The position numbers and the translations under genes were made by a program. A stretch of DNA of 64,000 nt from Pseudoxanthomonas suwonensis. Its GTDB lineage: Bacteria > Pseudomonadota > Gammaproteobacteria > Xanthomonadales > Xanthomonadaceae. Positions 59,490 through 64,000 of the stretch are shown here, one piece after another (the first letter of the stretch is position 1; each line of letters opens with the position of its first letter). The stretch lies in contig QFNC01000003.1 in NCBI GenBank assembly GCA_003240695.1, positions 62,001 through 126,000 on the forward strand, in the 5' to 3' direction. The notes under the pieces were generated by a model. The model was given only the letters and a program-made list of their open reading frames with translations, had not been told where the DNA came from and made no database searches.

Positions 59490-59915
59490 ATGGCCAATAC
59501 CATCCGTTGCGACATCGTCAGTGCCGAAGCCGAGATCTTCAGCGGCGAGGCCACGCTGGTCGTGGCCACCGGCGAAGTGGGCGAACTGGGCATCGCGCCG
59601 CGGCACACGCCGCTGATCACCCGCCTGAAGCCGGGCAAGGTGATCGTGCACCAGCCCGACGGCAGCCAGGTGGACATCGCCATCGGCGGCGGCATCCTGG
59701 AAGTGCAGCCGCATCTGGTGACGGTGCTGGCCGATTCGGCCACCCGTGCCGAGGACATCGACGAAGCCGCCGTGCGCGCCGCCAAGGACGAGGCCGAGCG
59801 CATCCTGGCCGGTCGCGGCGAGGCCATGGACGTGGCCGAAGCGCAGCAGCGCTTGGCGGAAGTCACTGCGCAATTGCAGGCGCTGGAGCGGTTGCGCAAG
59901 AACCTGAAGCACTAA
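59490..59915 (+). CDS. atpC: ATP synthase F1 subunit epsilon
   Basis: 141 residues: beta-sandwich (MANTIRCDIVSAEAEIFSGE, GELGIAPRHTPLITRLKPG) and a C-terminal helical hairpin. Last gene of the operon. Confidence 0.95.
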   Translation: MANTIRCDIVSAEAEIFSGEATLVVATGEVGELGIAPRHTPLITRLKPGKVIVHQPDGSQVDIAIGGGILEVQPHLVTVLADSATRAEDIDEAAVRAAKDEAERILAGRGEAMDVAEAQQRLAEVTAQLQALERLRKNLKH

Positions 59916-59949
59916 CATGTTGGCGCAAGCCGCTGCCTGTGCAGCGGCT

Positions 59950-60333
59950 TCAGTGCTTGTACACCCAGTGCCGCGACAGGAAGAAGCCGATCACTCCCAG
60001 GCCCAGTTCCACCGCCGGCTTGGCCAGCCAGGTCCATTTCAATCCGAACTGGGCGTTGACATGGGTCAGCAGCCACGAACTGGCGATGGTCGTGGCCAGC
60101 CACATCAGCACGAAGCGTAGCAGCTGCTTGCGTCCGACCCTGGTGTCGTCGGCGGCGAAGGTGACCTTGCCGTTCAGCCAGTAGCCGAGCAGCGCACCGC
60201 TGATGCGTCCACAGATGTTGGCCGTGGCCACGCGCAGCCCCCAGTGGCTGAGCAGCACCATCAGGCCCCAGTCAACCAGCCACTGGATGCCGCCGATCAA
60301 CAGGTAGTGGCTGGCGTGGCGCTTCAGGCTCAT
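59950..60333 (-). CDS. GtrA-family membrane protein
   Basis: 127 residues from the ATG at 60333 (MSLKRHASHYLLIGGIQWLV); an upstream ATG at 60372 would add 13 basic residues. Four hydrophobic segments with NICGRISGALLGYWLNGKVTF and the ending GFFLSRHWVYKH are the GtrA pattern. Such proteins flip or handle polyprenyl-linked sugars. Convergent with atpC. Confidence 0.85.
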   Translation of the reverse strand: MSLKRHASHYLLIGGIQWLVDWGLMVLLSHWGLRVATANICGRISGALLGYWLNGKVTFAADDTRVGRKQLLRFVLMWLATTIASSWLLTHVNAQFGLKWTWLAKPAVELGLGVIGFFLSRHWVYKH

Positions 60334-60557
60334 GGTGCGGCCTGCCGGCCTGGTGGCAGCGCGCAGCCGCATCGGATTGCGGATCCGGGCAGCGCTGGAA
60401 GGGGCGGCCACGGTATGCTTGAGGATGCCGGCTGCGAGCGGTCGGAAACGGTGGCGGACATCGGCTGCATCATGGGGTGGCGCATGGTAGCAGGCCGCTG
60501 CCACGAGCCGGCCGATCACGCTCTAGAATGCGCGGATCGCATGTTTTCGGAATGGCC

Positions 60558-61934
60558 ATGAGCAAACCTCTCCATGTCGTGATCCTGGCCGCCGGCGAGG
60601 GCAAGCGCATGCGATCGCGCCTGCCGAAGGTGTTGCAGCCCATTGCCGGTCGGCCGATGCTGGCACACGCGATCGATGCCGCACGCGGATTGGCTCCGCA
60701 AGGCATCCATGTCGTGCATGGGCATGGTGGCGATGCAGTCCAGGCGGCCTTTGCCGATCAGGCCGATCTGCAGTGGGTGCTGCAGGACCGGCAGCTGGGC
60801 ACCGGCCACGCCGTGCAGCAGGCGATCCCGGCGATTCCCGACGAAGCGACCGTGCTGGTGCTGTACGGCGATGTGCCGTTGATCACGACCGCCACGCTGC
60901 AGCGCCTGCTGGCAGCGAATGCGCGACTGGCGGTGCTGGTGGCGGAACCGGCCGATCCGGCCGGATACGGCCGCATCGTGCGCGACGCGGAGGGCCGCGT
61001 GGGCGCGATCGTCGAACACAAGGATGCCAGCGACGACCAGCGAGCGATCCGCATCGTCAATACAGGCATCGTCGCGGCCGACGCCACGGCGCTGAAGCGC
61101 TGGCTGGCCGCATTGTCCAACGACAACGCCCAGGGCGAGTACTACCTGACCGACGTGTTCGCGCAGGCCGCCGCGGAGTACGCCGCCGCCGAGATGGTTC
61201 CCGTGCGCGATGCCATCGAAACCGAAGGCGCCAACGATCCGTGGCAACTCGCGCAGCTCGAACGCGCCTTCCAACTGCGTCAGGTGAAGACCCTGTGCGA
61301 GCAGGGGGTACGTTTTGCCGACGTGAGTCGGGTGGACATCCGCGGCACGGTGACGGTGGAAACCGATGTTGAAATCGACGTGGACGTGGTGCTGGAGGGC
61401 ACCGTGCATCTGGGCGAAGGCGTGCGCGTGGGACCGTTCTGCCGGATCAGGGACAGTCGCCTGACTATGGGGTCGCAGGTGCGTGCGCATTGCGACATCG
61501 AGGGCGCCGTGACCGAAGGCGCCGTGGTGATCGGCCCCTTCGCGCGGCTGCGGCCTGGCACCGTACTGGCCGATGGCGTGCACGTCGGCAATTTCGTGGA
61601 AACCAAGAACAGCGTGCTGGGCGTGGGCAGCAAGGCCAATCACCTGACCTATCTGGGCGATGCCGTGATCGGTGCGGCGGTGAACATCGGCGCGGGTACC
61701 ATCACCTGCAATTACGATGGCGCCAACAAATCGAAGACCACCATCGGCGACGGCGCCTTCATCGGTTCCAACAGTGCGCTGGTGGCGCCGGTCAGCATCG
61801 GTACGCAGGCCACTATCGCGGCCGGCTCGGTCATCACCTTGGATGCGCCTGCAGGGGAGTTGACCGTGGCACGTGCGCGCCAGCACACGGTGCAGGGGTG
61901 GGTGCGGCCACACAGGCAGACCGGCGATGGCTGA
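60558..61934 (+). CDS. glmU: Bifunctional N-acetylglucosamine-1-phosphate uridyltransferase/acetyltransferase
   Basis: 458 residues from the ATG at 60558. N-terminal pyrophosphorylase motif LAAGEGKRMRSRLPKVLQ, then VLYGDVPLI, and a C-terminal left-handed beta helix of hexapeptide repeats (VVIGPFARLRPGTVLADGVH, GAGTITCNYDGANKSKTTIG). It makes UDP-GlcNAc for peptidoglycan and LPS. Precedes glmS by 54 bp. Confidence 0.96.
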   Translation: MSKPLHVVILAAGEGKRMRSRLPKVLQPIAGRPMLAHAIDAARGLAPQGIHVVHGHGGDAVQAAFADQADLQWVLQDRQLGTGHAVQQAIPAIPDEATVLVLYGDVPLITTATLQRLLAANARLAVLVAEPADPAGYGRIVRDAEGRVGAIVEHKDASDDQRAIRIVNTGIVAADATALKRWLAALSNDNAQGEYYLTDVFAQAAAEYAAAEMVPVRDAIETEGANDPWQLAQLERAFQLRQVKTLCEQGVRFADVSRVDIRGTVTVETDVEIDVDVVLEGTVHLGEGVRVGPFCRIRDSRLTMGSQVRAHCDIEGAVTEGAVVIGPFARLRPGTVLADGVHVGNFVETKNSVLGVGSKANHLTYLGDAVIGAAVNIGAGTITCNYDGANKSKTTIGDGAFIGSNSALVAPVSIGTQATIAAGSVITLDAPAGELTVARARQHTVQGWVRPHRQTGDG

Positions 61935-61988
61935 ATGATCGGACAGCGGTCCGGCTTAAAATAGGCAACCCTCCAGGAGACCTGCCCC

Positions 61989-63821
61989 ATGTGCGGAATC
62001 GTCGGTGCCATCGCCGAGCGTGACGTCGTTCCGTTGCTGATCGACGGCCTGAAACGGCTGGAATACCGCGGCTACGATTCCGCCGGGATCGCGGTGGTCG
62101 ATGGCGATGCCGTGCGCCGCGTGCGCCGCACCGGCCGGGTGGCGGAAATGCAGGCGGCGGCCGAAGCGGAGGATTTCCGGGCCGTGCTCGGCATCGGCCA
62201 TACGCGCTGGGCCACCCATGGCGGGGTGACCGAACTCAATGCGCATCCGATGGTCAGCCACGGCGATCTGGCCCTGGTGCACAACGGCATCATCGAGAAC
62301 CACGAGCAGCAACGCGACCGGCTGGCTGCACTGGGCTATGCGTTCACCTCGCAGACCGATACCGAAGTCATCGCGCATCTCATCCATCACTACCGCAGCC
62401 AAGGACTGGATCTGCTGGCATCGGTGCAGCGGGCGGTGAAGGAGCTGGAAGGCGCCTATGCCATCGCGGTGATCGACAAGCGCGATCCCGCGCGCATGGT
62501 GGCCGCGCGCATGGGCTGCCCGTTGCTGGTGGGCTTGGGCGAAGGCGAGAACTTCATCGCTTCGGATGTCTCGGCAATCGTGCAGGCCACACGCAAGGTG
62601 ATTTTTCTGGAAGAGGGCGACACGGCGGACGTGCGTCGCGATGGCGTAAAGGTGTTCGATGCGGCCGATGCACCGGTCGGCCGTGACGTGCACATGTCGG
62701 ACGTGTCGCTGGCATCGCTGGAACTGGGTCCGTACCGGCATTTCATGCAGAAGGAAATCCACGAGCAGCCGCGTGCGCTGGCCGACACCATCGAAGGGGT
62801 GATGGATGCCGGCGGTTTCGATCCGGTCCTGTTCGGCGATGCGGCGAACGACGTGTTCTCCGATATCGCAGGCATCCAGATCCTGGCCTGCGGCACCAGT
62901 CATTACGCCGGATCGGTGGCGCGCTACTGGATCGAGGCCATGACCGGCCTGCCGTGCGCGGTGGACATCGCCAGCGAATACCGCTACCGCGCGGTGGTGG
63001 CCGATCCGCGCCAGCTGGTGGTCACCATTTCCCAGTCCGGCGAAACCCTGGACACGATGGAAGCGCTGAAATACGCCAAATCGCTGGGCATGCAGCGCAC
63101 GCTGTCGATCTGCAACGTGCCCGAAAGCGCGATTCCGCGTGCCAGCAGGCTGGTGTTCCTGACCCGCGCCGGCGCGGAGATCGGCGTCGCGTCCACCAAA
63201 GCCTTCACCACCCAGCTGGCGGCGCTGTTCATCCTGACCTGCACGCTGGCGAAATTGCGCGGCAAACTGGATGCGGCTGGCGAATCCGCCGCGCTGGACG
63301 CGCTGCGCCATCTGCCCGGACACGTGCAGCACGCCTTGAATCTGGAACCGCAGATCGCCGCGTGGTCGGAGCGTTTCGCGCCCAAACAGCATGCACTGTT
63401 CCTGGGGCGCGGCGTGCATTACCCGATCGCGCTGGAAGGCGCGTTGAAGCTGAAGGAAATCTCCTACATCCATGCCGAAGCCTACCCGGCCGGCGAGCTG
63501 AAGCACGGGCCGCTGGCGCTGGTGGATGCGCAGATGCCGGTGGTGGTGATTGCCCCGAACGACGGCTTGCTGGAAAAGGTGAAATCGAATATCCAGGAAG
63601 TGCGCGCACGTGGCGGCGAGATGTTCGTGTTTGCCGATGCCGACAGCCATTTCGGCGCATCCGAAGGCGTGCACGTGATCCGCACCCCGCGCCATGTCGG
63701 CCTGCTGTCGCCGATCGTGCATGCGGTGCCGGTGCAATTGCTGGCCTACCACGCCGCGCTGGCGCGCGGCACCGACGTGGACAAGCCGCGCAACCTGGCC
63801 AAATCGGTCACGGTGGAGTAG
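61989..63821 (+). CDS. glmS: Glucosamine-6-phosphate synthase (glutamine-hydrolysing)
   Basis: 610 residues. Catalytic Cys2 in MCGIVGAIAERDVV, the glutaminase block LEYRGYDSAGIAVVDGD, and two SIS domains (ILACGTSHYAGSVARYWIEA; FLGRGVHYPIALEGALKLKE) ending in LAKSVTVE. Produces GlcN-6-P for UDP-GlcNAc synthesis; operon-like with glmU. Confidence 0.97.
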   Translation: MCGIVGAIAERDVVPLLIDGLKRLEYRGYDSAGIAVVDGDAVRRVRRTGRVAEMQAAAEAEDFRAVLGIGHTRWATHGGVTELNAHPMVSHGDLALVHNGIIENHEQQRDRLAALGYAFTSQTDTEVIAHLIHHYRSQGLDLLASVQRAVKELEGAYAIAVIDKRDPARMVAARMGCPLLVGLGEGENFIASDVSAIVQATRKVIFLEEGDTADVRRDGVKVFDAADAPVGRDVHMSDVSLASLELGPYRHFMQKEIHEQPRALADTIEGVMDAGGFDPVLFGDAANDVFSDIAGIQILACGTSHYAGSVARYWIEAMTGLPCAVDIASEYRYRAVVADPRQLVVTISQSGETLDTMEALKYAKSLGMQRTLSICNVPESAIPRASRLVFLTRAGAEIGVASTKAFTTQLAALFILTCTLAKLRGKLDAAGESAALDALRHLPGHVQHALNLEPQIAAWSERFAPKQHALFLGRGVHYPIALEGALKLKEISYIHAEAYPAGELKHGPLALVDAQMPVVVIAPNDGLLEKVKSNIQEVRARGGEMFVFADADSHFGASEGVHVIRTPRHVGLLSPIVHAVPVQLLAYHAALARGTDVDKPRNLAKSVTVE

Positions 63822-63879
63822 GGCCGTGCGGATACTGCGAAACCCGGCGTGAACCGGGCTTCGCAGTGCGCATGCACGT

Positions 63880-64000
63880 CTAGGCCAGCGCAGCAGGCGT
63901 CAACATGCCGCCGTGCCCGAGATGGAACTGCCGGCTGATCAGGTCCGGTGCGGTCGCCGGGGATGCCAGTCCGGTTTCCACGGAGGCCGCCGCCGAATCG
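63880..64000 (-). CDS. C-terminal end of an unidentified protein, cut by the window edge
   Basis: The minus strand has an open frame entering at 64000 and ending with a TAG at 63882-63880, its last residues being RQFHLGHGGMLTPAALA. Only 40 residues are visible. The frame has no stop and plausible composition, but the gene cannot be named. Confidence 0.4.
   Translation of the reverse strand, partial: DSAAASVETGLASPATAPDLISRQFHLGHGGMLTPAALA

Noticed and set aside
63834..63867. Terminator after glmS
   Set aside because: A long hairpin (ACTGCGAA/TTCGCAGT with inner CCCGG/CCGGG) exists, but no T run follows on either strand; it may be Rho-related or structural, so no terminator was called.
1..64000. 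CRISPR arrays, insertion sequences, prophage genes, rRNA
   Set aside because: No regularly spaced short repeats, transposase or phage genes, and no rRNA sequence were found.

Overview
The window is GC-rich chromosomal DNA from a gammaproteobacterium. Gene order and families point to the Xanthomonadales/Lysobacterales (Xanthomonas, Lysobacter, Luteimonas, Thermomonas or Rhodanobacter relatives). The signs are a dihydrolipoyl dehydrogenase with its own lipoyl domain, PilZ/DUF1631 and YajQ c-di-GMP-type proteins, and an Xanthomonadales-style effector-like cassette. It is mostly housekeeping sequence broken by several accessory islands. The assignment comes from recalled family knowledge, not from a search.

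Left part (1-20.2 kb). A DMT-type permease cut by the edge and an SDR dehydrogenase are followed by a four-gene unit on the minus strand: a basic-tailed small protein, an HSP90-family ATPase, a TPR protein and an isoprenylcysteine-methyltransferase-like membrane protein. The last three are joined by 4-base start/stop overlaps. Next come argS with a SPOR-domain protein, then an AT-richer cassette (9.06-11.22 kb) of lipoprotein, papain-like effector candidate and coiled-coil membrane protein. A decayed second copy of the cassette junction lies just beyond it. Then pepQ, PilZ/DUF1631, hemW-rdgB-rph, and divergently yicC, gmk and rpoZ. rpoZ has a clear promoter and a textbook terminator.

Electron-transfer island (20.2-25.1 kb). 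Azurin, a diheme cytochrome c, an MtrB/PioB-type outer-membrane barrel and a decaheme MtrA/DmsE-type cytochrome lie on the minus strand. Together they look like a trans-outer-membrane electron conduit with periplasmic carriers. No outer-surface cytochrome is seen.

Middle part (25.3-39.7 kb). tex, a DUF3829 lipoprotein, a glycosyltransferase, an LLM oxidoreductase, small secreted or DUF proteins, tesA divergent from the ybbA-ybbP ABC pair, an orphan Pro/Gln-rich protein, and an RNA-repair pair (rtcB with a slipin). Upstream of the slipin are two tRNA-like sequences fused head to tail, both with defective or missing anticodon arms and short acceptor stems. They are followed by a Rho-independent terminator. 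This is the most unusual locus in the window.

Right part (40.5-64 kb). rsmC-rsuA, DUF1415-yajQ, a pyruvate-dehydrogenase gene group (aceF, mscS, nitrilase, lpdA), and a secreted amidase flanked by two copies of a 132-bp repeat. Then the complete atpIBEFHAGDC operon, with a lipoprotein gene inserted between atpG and atpD and an apparent 70-nt frameshifting deletion in atpD. Last come a GtrA protein, glmU, glmS and a partial gene at the edge.
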